Origin: Subsaxibacter sp. CAU 1640
Lineage (GTDB): Bacteria > Bacteroidota > Bacteroidia > Flavobacteriales > Flavobacteriaceae
Assembly: GCF_023156585.1 (NCBI RefSeq)
Contig: NZ_JALNMI010000002.1
Span: 228,479-292,478 of the forward strand
Direction: 5' to 3'
Length of the DNA stretch: 64,000 nucleotides
Shown here: piece by piece, positions 55,985 through 64,000 of the stretch
Layout of the letters: every line of letters begins with the position of its first letter
Position numbering within the stretch: the stretch's first letter is position 1
The notes under the pieces: model-generated
The model's database searches: none
The model's input: only the letters and a program-made list of their open reading frames with translations
What the model was told of the DNA's origin: nothing
Translations under genes and position numbers: made by a program

Positions 55985-58900
55985 CTAAAACCTAAACCCT
56001 AACGTAAAAATCACTCTTCCCAGTTCACTGCTTTGATAATAGCCCACATTGGCAGTTATTGCCTTAAAGCCATTGATAAAGATGGAACCGCCATAACTGT
56101 TATGCCATTGGTCTGAATTGTCGTTCTCTACCCATACTCTACCATAATCAAAGCCGGCAGAGACGCCAAGACGAATCGGGATAAAGTTGGTTCTAAATTG
56201 GAACACACCCACACGCAAGTCAGTGCTTTGATAAAAAGCCGTCTCACCGTTGAAACGTTCGTTTCTGAAACCTCTTAAATCATTGTTTCCTCCAAGCGTT
56301 GCCCCGTGATAAAATTCATACTCGTCTCCAAAGTTCATATGCGCTCCAATCTTGGTAGCCAACACCGCAGCACCACTGCGATGCAACGGAAAATCAATGG
56401 ATAAAACAGGTTTTAGGTAAGTGACCTCATTATTATAGTCGTCGATATTGGTTTTGTAACCTGCAGTGACATCAAACTGAAACCCACGACGGATAAAGGC
56501 AATTTCTCCACTTTTATTTTTATACTGAAAGCTGACCTCGCCACCCGCGTATAGTTGTCTATCAAACACATCATCTGTCGGTGCCAAATCGCCTGCTGGG
56601 CCAGTGATATTGCCCATATCATATTCTACGTCCAATGACTCTACCAATGGTGCCACACGCATCGTGACTCTGTCCTTTCTATAGATAAGCGATGGCGACA
56701 CACTCCATTGACTGATCCGCACTCGGTTGAAATCGCGCGTTACGGCATCATCATCGTAAAAGGTCTCATTACCTACACCAAAATAATTGATGGCAAAATT
56801 GGGACTGGTATAACGTGCATCCAAGCCGAAGTTCCAATTGTAAAATGCGTGTGCAAATTCGCCAGAATAACCAAACTCAAAGCCAGTAGTGGCAGAGTAG
56901 AATTTTGCTGTCAGTGTTTGTTGGGTTTTAAATGGATTATTTGCCAAGCCATAGGTGGTATAGGTACCGCTCAAGCCAGCATTAAAGCCTGCATCTGGAT
57001 CAAAGCCGATAGCAGGAAAAGTGGTGAAGGCATTCAATTTTCGATTTGAATCGTTATAGTTATTGATATCATAACTATCTACCAACCATTTGTGCGTGCC
57101 AGAATTCACAAAGGTATTTTTTTTGCTTTTGTAGTCGTACACCTTTGCGGAACGTGTGTTTTCAAAATCATACACATCATTGTTCTCACCACCCAAAATC
57201 TTCAACGGAATATAATGGTCGCCTTCGCCAACAATCTTAAACGTGTCTTCATCATCTAGACCATAAATCCAGATTTCTTTTGTCTGATCTTTTGTGTAGG
57301 TGCGCTCAAAACTAGAACCATCTTCAGAGGTTCGTGAAATGGTGGTTTCACCGTTCGGTTGACGTGTTATCAAAAAGGTATCTTTATCGTTTGTTCCAGT
57401 CAAAATTTGATGTGCCATCAAGTAGTCATAATAACGCTTGGCGATAGACGCCAAATTATCACGACGTGCTTTCAAATGTTTTTTGATAGTTTCAATACTA
57501 TCATCTTGCGCTGCTTCTGGCAAGGTCTTGAAGGCACTATCAATAGATTCGTCGGTGAGGTTTTGCTGGATGAATTTCACCTGCGCTTCCCACTCTTCCC
57601 AAGTAGCTGTTTTAAGAAAGGCCTGGTCAAGTGGATAGGCATAGCGGCTCATCCATTTTACATTGTCAACATCGTCATCATAGCGCTCCATCGAACGGAA
57701 ATCAATCATCGCAATCTTTATCAATGCCAAGAACAATCCATCATATTTTGGAAAGGCTTGGTCGCGGTCGCGTCGGATGGTTTTGTACACCATACTGCTA
57801 TCTTCCTGCATAAAGGCAGAGAAACGCCACTGGTCATAATGACGGTCATAATCGCCCACTACAAAGTCCATCAAACGTACTTTTAGGAAGTTGGATTCAT
57901 CCACCTTATTCACTTTTGATTCGGTAATGTCTGTCAGCACATCTTTAGTGCTCAAAATATCATCGGCATTGCCAAAACGCTTAAACGATTTGTTTTCGCT
58001 ACCTGCGTGCGCTTCGAGCATATAGAGTTTGTCGCCATAATTTTCATTATAAATGCCAAGACCTTTTTGTTTTGGCAGATAATAGATTTCAGGCTCCGCA
58101 TTATAAATATCCAAACGCTCAAAAATAGGATTCAAGGCAAAAGGCGCATACGGATGTGCTGTAGTGTAAAAATCCTGAACGATGTCTTCTGCTATCGTAT
58201 TTCGCATCAATTCGCGTACATCGTGATCGGTTATTTTTGATTGGATAAAACGGGTGGCACTTTTGCGGATTTCGCGTGCAGTGTATTCGTGTTCGTCATC
58301 ATCCATCAAACGAATGGAACGCGATTGGTTCCCACCACCTTCCGAAACGGCACGTACATTTCCCGGCATTTCAGACAAGTCCAACACAGGCGCTTCAATC
58401 TCTCTACTGTAAAGATCGCGGTAATGCTCGCCCCAAAACCAGCGATAGATGCCGCTTTTATCAGTTTCTTCTTTGGTGTAAATAGACGCTTTTACCGTCT
58501 CTCCCATCGATTTGATGTTGGGATAGGACACTTCATCTTTTGTTTTTTGTTCACTGCGGAGTTGTTTTTCAAACAATTTCTCTGGCTGATCGCTATCTGT
58601 ACCAAAAAATTCCACTTTAGAACTACGGTCTTTAAAAATGGTCAAACGTGCGAAGCCATTGGTTTTTGAAGTGAACATTCCCTCTTTTGCAGGGCGCACG
58701 TTATCCAGTTTCTTTCCTGCCGCACCACTGATGATTTGCGGTACACGATCATCTGAAATATACTGAAGGTTACGGTCGCTCGCTGAAACGAAAATCACAT
58801 CTGGAAACATTTCTGATAAGGTTTCTAATGTTCCTGCATACTTTTGACGTTTCGTACTATAGTAATCTTCATCGCTCAATCCGCCTATGTTTTCGAAGAA

Positions 58901-59587
58901 ATTCATACGCGATTCCGTCAACACAGAATGGTAAATGGCGACAATGACCGTTTTGTTCTGTTCGTCTTTAAGGTCATCTTTAAACTTGGCGAAGAAATCT
59001 TTTCTCGTTTTGATATCGCATTTACTGTTGATATATAAATGGTCATCCCAATCTTCAAGAAACCATTGAGAATCGATCATCAACAGCTCAATATTGTCAG
59101 CATCAAAATCCTCAATTTCCCTTGGGCAACCATCATTTGGCCAAAACTTCACCTTACTATTATCCTGAATGAACGACTCCATGTCATCTATATTTTCATG
59201 TCCGTTTTTGTTCCACTCGTTGGCACCAGGCATAAAAACAATATTGCCATTGAAGTTCTCAAGGGGTTTCATCAAGCTTTTTTGGAGCAAGTCCTCCACT
59301 TCTTTGTGGTCCTCCTTTTTAGGCGGATAACCATCTTTCGTAATATTACCGAGCGCTACAAAAGTGGCTTTGCTATCCTTTTGGGACATTTCTACAATGG
59401 CTTTTAGGATTGCTTGCGTAGGATTTCCTGTTTCCAACTCTGTGTTTCCTGTAAAATAAAAGGTTTGCTCTACCTCTTTATTTTGGGCATAAACGTTTTG
59501 GGACCCAATAGTGGCAAGAATGAAAAGCGCGGCGCACATGCGGAATACGCTAGTCAACCTAAAGTTTTTATTTATTCTGTTAAGCAT
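55985..59587 (-). CDS. metallophosphoesterase-like domain fused to Omp85-like barrel
   Basis: A 1200-residue outer membrane protein from the ATG at 59587 (the frame extends to 59623, but MLNRINKNFRLTSVFRM starts the signal peptide, which ends VYAQ). Residues about 35-330 have a calcineurin-like phosphoesterase fold order, but the usual metal motifs are altered: LGDNIYPDG is LGNITKDG, GNHDW is GANEW, and the GHEHSLQ-type motif is SASDRNLQ. The middle is a conserved unnamed region with RRDRDQAFPKYDGL. The C-terminal 350 residues form a beta barrel of Omp85/surface-antigen type (GGNNDLRGFRNERFNGETAF). Catalysis by the first domain seems lost. Role unknown. Confidence 0.8.
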   Translation of the reverse strand: MLNRINKNFRLTSVFRMCAALFILATIGSQNVYAQNKEVEQTFYFTGNTELETGNPTQAILKAIVEMSQKDSKATFVALGNITKDGYPPKKEDHKEVEDLLQKSLMKPLENFNGNIVFMPGANEWNKNGHENIDDMESFIQDNSKVKFWPNDGCPREIEDFDADNIELLMIDSQWFLEDWDDHLYINSKCDIKTRKDFFAKFKDDLKDEQNKTVIVAIYHSVLTESRMNFFENIGGLSDEDYYSTKRQKYAGTLETLSEMFPDVIFVSASDRNLQYISDDRVPQIISGAAGKKLDNVRPAKEGMFTSKTNGFARLTIFKDRSSKVEFFGTDSDQPEKLFEKQLRSEQKTKDEVSYPNIKSMGETVKASIYTKEETDKSGIYRWFWGEHYRDLYSREIEAPVLDLSEMPGNVRAVSEGGGNQSRSIRLMDDDEHEYTAREIRKSATRFIQSKITDHDVRELMRNTIAEDIVQDFYTTAHPYAPFALNPIFERLDIYNAEPEIYYLPKQKGLGIYNENYGDKLYMLEAHAGSENKSFKRFGNADDILSTKDVLTDITESKVNKVDESNFLKVRLMDFVVGDYDRHYDQWRFSAFMQEDSSMVYKTIRRDRDQAFPKYDGLFLALIKIAMIDFRSMERYDDDVDNVKWMSRYAYPLDQAFLKTATWEEWEAQVKFIQQNLTDESIDSAFKTLPEAAQDDSIETIKKHLKARRDNLASIAKRYYDYLMAHQILTGTNDKDTFLITRQPNGETTISRTSEDGSSFERTYTKDQTKEIWIYGLDDEDTFKIVGEGDHYIPLKILGGENNDVYDFENTRSAKVYDYKSKKNTFVNSGTHKWLVDSYDINNYNDSNRKLNAFTTFPAIGFDPDAGFNAGLSGTYTTYGLANNPFKTQQTLTAKFYSATTGFEFGYSGEFAHAFYNWNFGLDARYTSPNFAINYFGVGNETFYDDDAVTRDFNRVRISQWSVSPSLIYRKDRVTMRVAPLVESLDVEYDMGNITGPAGDLAPTDDVFDRQLYAGGEVSFQYKNKSGEIAFIRRGFQFDVTAGYKTNIDDYNNEVTYLKPVLSIDFPLHRSGAAVLATKIGAHMNFGDEYEFYHGATLGGNNDLRGFRNERFNGETAFYQSTDLRVGVFQFRTNFIPIRLGVSAGFDYGRVWVENDNSDQWHNSYGGSIFINGFKAITANVGYYQSSELGRVIFTLGFRF

Positions 59588-59887
59588 AGTCAGTTTGTTT
59601 TGAGTATACACCTCTATTAGCATAAGTTTAAGGACATATTAAGTCAAAATTACGACAAGTTGGTTGATAGTAGTTGCTTACATCGATGCAACTTTTAACT
59701 GATATGAAGACTTTCTAGACTCTAGAAACGCTTCTATATAGTCTGAGGCTTTCGCAACTAAACATCTTGAATCTTTTAGGCCAATAATCTTTCTCTGCAT
59801 AAAATTCAAACGAAATTCATTACCTTTCAGACAGATACGTTCTTTAAGTCAAACTTTATTCTTATCCATCCATTAATAAAACATTAT
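59588..59887. promoter_or_regulatory. divergent control region with palindrome
   Basis: This 300-bp gap separates two divergent genes. A near-perfect palindrome tttctaga-c-tctagaaa occupies 59712-59728, and agttgc/gcaact flanks a 10-bp spacer near 59669-59690. No consensus promoter was found. An operator shared by both genes is plausible. Confidence 0.45.
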
Positions 59888-61630
59888 ATGAAAAAACATA
59901 TACTCTTGGGCTGCATAACCATCCTGGCCACCATCTCTTTCAGCGCACAAACGTATATCACCAACGTTACTATTGTAGATGTTGAAAAACAAAAACTGAT
60001 ACCCAATCAAACGGTGTTCATAAATGATGGTAAGATCATTGACATTCAGAAAAGTGAAAACAACCTAAAATTATCTCAAGGTGCCCTCGTCATAAATGGT
60101 TTGGGAAAATACCTCATTCCAGGTCTTGTGGATGCACACATTCATTTCTCACAAAACGGAGGTTTATATACGCGTCCTGATGCCATCAACCTCACCAAAT
60201 ATAAAGACTATCAAGAAGAGATTGAGTTGGCAAAATCAGACATGGAGACTAAGCTTAAACGCTACCTTCAAAACGGCATCACCACCGTCATAGATGTAGG
60301 TTCTACTTTTAACCTTGTGGATCAAACTAAAACCTTCGCCACTTCATCCACCTCCCCTGACATTTTTATCACAGGTCCTTTGCTTACGACTTACAAACCT
60401 GAAGCTTTTGCAGGTTTGGAAAATGATGGACCTTTTATACTGACAACAACAAAAGAAGAAGGCATTGAAGGTGTCAAAAAACAACTACCTCATAAAACCG
60501 ATTTCATTAAAATTTGGTACATCGCTGGCGCAGACGGATTAAGCGTTGAGGAAAGTGCACGCAAGAACTTGCCCATCATCAAAGCGGTCATTGATGAAGC
60601 CCATAAAAACAACTTAAAGGTTGCGGTGCACGCCACTGAAAGAATCACAGCACAATTGGCCGTAGAAAATGGTGCGGACTTCTTGGTGCATAGTGTGGAT
60701 GACGAAATTTTAAAAGATGACTTTATCCGTTTGATGAAGAAAAAGGGTGTTATTCTGTGTCCTACCCTAACCGTTCATGCAGGATACGTTGATACTTTTG
60801 GTCAAAAACTCCAGTTTAGCAATCATGATTTGCGCGAAGGAGACCCTTACCAATTAGGTTCTTTGTTGGATATGGAACATATACCAGACACCGTATTGGT
60901 GAATCAATATAAAAGCTATGCAAACAGTCAAAAAACCGAAGATAGGCTTGAAAAAAGGGTGTCCATTTCTATGGTTAATCTCAAAAAACTGTCGGATGCA
61001 GGTGTATTGATTGCAACGGGAACCGATGCAGGAAACATCGGAACCTTGCATGCATCCTCTTATCTTGGGGAGTTGAAGGCAATGAAAGAAAGTGGTATGA
61101 GCACTTGGGATATCTTACAGGCATCCACGATCAACGGAGCAAAAGTTTTAGATAAGCAGAATAAATTTGGCTCAATAAAAACAGGAAAAAAAGCCAATTT
61201 GGTTTTGTTGGATGCGAACCCTGTTGAGGACCTGGAAAACCTCACAAAAATCCATACGATTTTCAATAAAGGAGAAGCGCTTAAGCCCAATCAGTTACTA
61301 AAGGACACTCCGGCTGATTTGGCACAGCGTCAACTAAATGCCTATAATCTTCGAAATGTGGAAGCGTTTCTAGAACCTTATGCCGATGATGTAGAGGTGT
61401 ATACCTTTCCAGATAAGTTGATTTACAAAGGGAAGGATATCATGAGAAAGCAATACTCTGCCATGTTTGATGCTACACCCGATTTGCATTGTGAATTAAA
61501 AGAACGCATTATTCAAGGAAATATCGTGATCGATAAAGAGAGTGTAAAATTTGGCAAACAAACAGTAGAAGCTGTTGCCATTTACCATATTGAGAACAAC
61601 AAAATCAAAAAGGTTTATTTTATTCAATAA
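59888..61630 (+). CDS. secreted amidohydrolase fused to a SnoaL-like domain
   Basis: A 580-residue protein with a signal peptide ending SFSAQ. The amidohydrolase domain (about 22-450) has GLVDAHIHF (first His pair), a segment with KIWYIAG (Lys), VAVHATE, FLVHSVDD and GTDAGNIG (Asp), as in the imidazolonepropionase-like group. After LLDANPVEDLENL, a SnoaL/NTF2-like domain (about 465-580: RQLNAYNLRNVEAFLEPYAD) follows. Fusions of this kind occur in Bacteroidota; substrate unknown. Divergent from the phosphoesterase-barrel gene. Confidence 0.85.
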   Translation: MKKHILLGCITILATISFSAQTYITNVTIVDVEKQKLIPNQTVFINDGKIIDIQKSENNLKLSQGALVINGLGKYLIPGLVDAHIHFSQNGGLYTRPDAINLTKYKDYQEEIELAKSDMETKLKRYLQNGITTVIDVGSTFNLVDQTKTFATSSTSPDIFITGPLLTTYKPEAFAGLENDGPFILTTTKEEGIEGVKKQLPHKTDFIKIWYIAGADGLSVEESARKNLPIIKAVIDEAHKNNLKVAVHATERITAQLAVENGADFLVHSVDDEILKDDFIRLMKKKGVILCPTLTVHAGYVDTFGQKLQFSNHDLREGDPYQLGSLLDMEHIPDTVLVNQYKSYANSQKTEDRLEKRVSISMVNLKKLSDAGVLIATGTDAGNIGTLHASSYLGELKAMKESGMSTWDILQASTINGAKVLDKQNKFGSIKTGKKANLVLLDANPVEDLENLTKIHTIFNKGEALKPNQLLKDTPADLAQRQLNAYNLRNVEAFLEPYADDVEVYTFPDKLIYKGKDIMRKQYSAMFDATPDLHCELKERIIQGNIVIDKESVKFGKQTVEAVAIYHIENNKIKKVYFIQ

Positions 61631-61828
61631 TACTCATTTAACCATTTCTGCTCACGTAGTCCAAATTGTTAAAAATTTAAGTATTGCCTAGGGACATTTA
61701 ACTCAATCCATCTTATTTTAAACTCAATAGATGTTGCCTATTTTCTGTGTCATTTTAAATAAGTAATTTTAGATTGATGGTAGGCGCTTTAGCCTTTAAT
61801 CATATATTAAACTCTAAAAATTCGACTC

Positions 61829-61975
61829 ATGAGAGACGTTATAAAATTTGCATTAAAAGCCAGTGTGGCACTTTTCATTATTGGGGTTGGCACAAAATTG
61901 GGCAAGGATGCCCTTGAAGCTTTACAAGACTATCAGGATAACAAAAACAAAGTGAACGATGGACAATTCGAATAA
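61829..61975 (+). CDS. small membrane protein, 48 aa
   Basis: MRDVIKFALKASVALFIIGV starts a 48-residue product with one short hydrophobic helix and a charged C-terminus (LEALQDYQDNKNKVNDGQFE). It overlaps the next gene by 17 bp in another frame, which supports translational coupling. No family recognised. Confidence 0.5.
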   Translation: MRDVIKFALKASVALFIIGVGTKLGKDALEALQDYQDNKNKVNDGQFE

Positions 61976-62168
61976 TATCATAGATTCCTCATTAGAGGTG
62001 GCACATAGTACGTTAGATAATTTTGACAGCACCCTTGGAAAGATTCCAATTTACAAAGCTGGTCATAATCTGGGTGGTTTTATAAGTGGCTTAATTGACA
62101 AAATGGTAGATATGGTACCAAATAATGATAGTCAACACAGTTCTAAAAACAAGAAAGAACATCTTTAG
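61959..62168 (+). CDS. small hypothetical protein, 69 aa
   Basis: A 69-residue soluble product starting inside the preceding small gene. The middle (NFDSTLGKIPIYKAGHNLGG) is mildly amphipathic, and the end is basic and polar (NSKNKKEHL-type). No family recognised. Coupled by overlap to the 48-aa gene and isolated from others. Confidence 0.5.
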   Translation: MDNSNNIIDSSLEVAHSTLDNFDSTLGKIPIYKAGHNLGGFISGLIDKMVDMVPNNDSQHSSKNKKEHL

Positions 62169-62334
62169 GAAGCCATTATAGATTTCCGATAAGTTTTAGA
62201 GTTGACATATTACCAAAAATCCGTAAGTCTTTATAAGTCTTATGAGAGATGATTTCTAGTTGAACAACTTTAAACGTTAATGTTTTATTAGAATCTACTG
62301 GATTTTAGATGAAAATGGTTATTATGTGAAGGCT

Positions 62335-62955
62335 ATGAAACCTATACTAGGAATATTTCTAATTATGACTTTACATTCTGCATTTGCACAAGAGTTTCCT
62401 GAAATTATTGAAAACGAAATTATCACGGCTTTGGATTACTATCCAGAGTTGAAAGATACCCATATTGAGTTCCGTTTTAAGAAAAATATCAAGAAGTCAA
62501 CCATGCAGGCCAGACCAACATTTGGAAGCTTTTTCAGGTCTAGGAAAAACAGAAAATATGTGATTCTTATCAGCGAAACCTTCAAAATTTCTGAAAAACG
62601 ATTTTTAACAACGGAAATCCCTTCACGAATTTTAGTGGGATGGATTGGTCACGAGTTAGGACACATTGTAGACTACCAAGATAGAAGTAAGACGAATCTT
62701 ATTTGGTTTGGACTCAAATACCTTTTTTCTGATAATCATATTGTAGAAGCAGAACGAGCTGCCGACACTTATGCAGTGTCTCACGGTATGGAAAGCTATA
62801 TTTTGGAAACAAAAAAGTTCATACTGAATCATGCAGATATCACACCAACCTATAAATCGCGTATTCAAAAATATTATTTGTCTCCTGAAGAAATCATGGA
62901 TTTAGTAAACGATCGAGATAAAGCAGTAGAAGCCGCAACTAATCTTGTGCATTGA
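62335..62955 (+). CDS. secreted HExxH zinc metalloprotease
   Basis: A 206-residue protein from the ATG at 62335 (a GTG at 62326 would add three residues). A signal peptide ends AFAQ. The zinc motif is GHELGHIVDY (HELGH) about residue 107, and the downstream EAERAADTYAV supplies the third ligand, as in M48-like gluzincins. The remainder is short, so substrate access is probably limited. Convergent with the GH3 gene, overlapping it by 17 bp. Confidence 0.8.
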   Translation: MKPILGIFLIMTLHSAFAQEFPEIIENEIITALDYYPELKDTHIEFRFKKNIKKSTMQARPTFGSFFRSRKNRKYVILISETFKISEKRFLTTEIPSRILVGWIGHELGHIVDYQDRSKTNLIWFGLKYLFSDNHIVEAERAADTYAVSHGMESYILETKKFILNHADITPTYKSRIQKYYLSPEEIMDLVNDRDKAVEAATNLVH

Positions 62956-64000
62956 CAAATGCTTCCCATTCTTTGAATTTTTCTTCGTTCATGACACGTT
63001 CCATTTTTACCTGACCACCTTTCTTTTTATTAGCACCACTCCACTCATAAAATAATTCAGGAGATAGCAACTTTACCTTCACACCTTTTAAGGCCTTGCC
63101 TCGAGCAACGCGGTAATTTTTGTTGGCATTCTTTAGAAAAGCATCCAACTCTTCAGATACTGTACTAGAATCCAAATCATCATCACTACCTAAATACCAA
63201 CAGTGGTAAAACTCATCATCCTCACAACGTTTTGCGCAAATAGTGTATTCCTTGATTTTGGCAGAAAAATGTTCCTCCAGATGCTTCATAGCATCATCCA
63301 TTTTGTTGACGGATAATTGCGAGCCTACTGTGTTTAAAAAGAATTTAGTTCGTCCTGTGATTTTGATTTCAGCTTTTTCAATGTTAGTAAACGCAATAGT
63401 GTCACCAATTTCATAGCGCCATGCTCCACTGACGGTGCTCATGACCAGCACATAGTCTTTATCCAGTTCCACCTCTGCCAATGAAATAGAAGGTGCATCT
63501 TCAACTAGCGAACCATCTTCATTGATGTATTCTGGTTTAAATGGAACAAATTCAAAATAAATGCCTTCATTAGTAACCAGCTTCATCGCATCTGTATCCG
63601 GACGCGATTGGAAGGCCACAAAACCTTCGGATGCCAAATAGGTATCAATCACTGTTATAGGTCGGCCCAACAAGGCATTAAAACTCTTCTCATAAGGACC
63701 GAATGCTACACCTCCTGAAGTATACACATTGAGATTAGGCCAAATTTCATGAATGTGATTGAGATTATGTTGCTCAATTACCTTTTGAAGCATCAGTTCA
63801 ATCCATGAAGGGATGCCACTTAAGGCTCCAATATCCCAATTTCCTGCATTATCTGCTATAGTTTGAACACGTTCATCCCAATCGTCAATCTTTGCAATTT
63901 CTTCCCCAGGCTTGTAATAACTTCGAAACCAAAAAGGAATATTGCTAGCACTGATACCGCTTATTTCACCCTCCAAATGACCTTTGTTTTCTTTTAATTC
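62939..64000 (-). CDS. GH3 auxin-responsive-promoter family protein (partial, 5' end beyond window)
   Basis: The frame is open to the window edge, so the first residues are missing; 353 residues are visible (the TTG at 63976 is internal). Family segments are NLNVYTSGGVAFGPYEKSF, IDTYLASEGFVAFQSRPDT, DYVLVMSTVSGAWRYEIGD, KITGRTKFFLNTVGSQLSV and WSGANKKKGGQVKMERVM. This is an adenylate-forming enzyme of the GH3 group, common in Bacteroidota; its acyl and amino acid substrates are unknown. Its stop overlaps the convergent protease gene. Confidence 0.88.
   Translation of the reverse strand, partial: ELKENKGHLEGEISGISASNIPFWFRSYYKPGEEIAKIDDWDERVQTIADNAGNWDIGALSGIPSWIELMLQKVIEQHNLNHIHEIWPNLNVYTSGGVAFGPYEKSFNALLGRPITVIDTYLASEGFVAFQSRPDTDAMKLVTNEGIYFEFVPFKPEYINEDGSLVEDAPSISLAEVELDKDYVLVMSTVSGAWRYEIGDTIAFTNIEKAEIKITGRTKFFLNTVGSQLSVNKMDDAMKHLEEHFSAKIKEYTICAKRCEDDEFYHCWYLGSDDDLDSSTVSEELDAFLKNANKNYRVARGKALKGVKVKLLSPELFYEWSGANKKKGGQVKMERVMNEEKFKEWEAFVNAQD

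Overview
The window is chromosomal DNA of a marine-type flavobacterium (Bacteroidota, Flavobacteriia). Evidence: A+T-rich DNA, promoters with the TAnnTTTG -7 element, generally no Shine-Dalgarno sequences apart from a striking exception at rpsU, a DUF3467 gene after rpoC, the gene order rpsU-xerC-hpf-tRNAs-tuf-tRNA(Trp)-secE-nusG-rplKAJL-rpoBC, a TonB-receptor-like barrel, a huge SprB/DUF11-type surface protein, and families such as DUF2851 and the GH3-like protein. No species can be named from the sequence alone.

Layout. 1-4736: the N-terminal 1578 residues of a giant repetitive secreted protein (minus strand; C-terminus outside the window). 5181-7213: prfC (release factor 3) and a small 4Fe-4S mono-cluster protein, both plus. 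7312-22710: the minus-strand information-processing block, transcribed rpsU, xerC-like recombinase, hpf, tRNA-Thr/Tyr/Gly/Thr, tuf, a broken tRNA copy, tRNA-Trp, secE, nusG, rplK, rplA, rplJ, rplL, rpoB, rpoC, DUF3467. 22798-45577: mostly minus-strand housekeeping and envelope genes: CarboxypepD_reg-like protein, acyl-CoA dehydrogenase, ComEA-like HhH protein, Na+/alanine symporter, RCK-gated K+ channel, PspC, DUF2851, a cysteine/cystathionine beta-synthase, an FtsX-type permease, NamZ (DUF1343), two paralogous secreted proteins, a fatty acid hydroxylase, a thioredoxin-fold-like protein, a YkgJ cysteine-cluster protein, a methyltransferase, a YtcJ-type amidohydrolase, and the pair TonB-receptor-like barrel plus a 1006-aa TPR protein.

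45600-53830 is an accessory segment. It begins with a 12-copy 21-bp minisatellite and two degenerate intergenic repeats, then a very A+T-rich four-gene operon (46597-51174): a Cap4/DUF4297-like nuclease with an ABC-3C C-terminal domain, the ABC-3C middle component, a DUF3732 SMC-like ATPase, and a NdpA/YejK (NA37) nucleoid-associated protein. A convergent gene (51186-52646) encodes a winged-helix plus PD-(D/E)XK-like nuclease. I read this as a defence island; the tight coupling of NdpA to an ABC-three-component system is the most novel-looking arrangement here. An orphan helical protein with its own terminator follows (52928-53830).

54322-64000 returns to envelope and secreted functions: an FG-GAP/VCBS repeat protein, a LytTR regulator lacking a receiver domain, a 1200-residue fusion of a metallophosphoesterase-like domain (with the metal-binding motifs eroded) to an Omp85-like barrel, a secreted amidohydrolase-SnoaL fusion, two overlapping small ORFs, an HExxH metalloprotease, and a GH3-family protein cut by the window end. 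No CRISPR array, rRNA, complete insertion sequence or prophage was seen.
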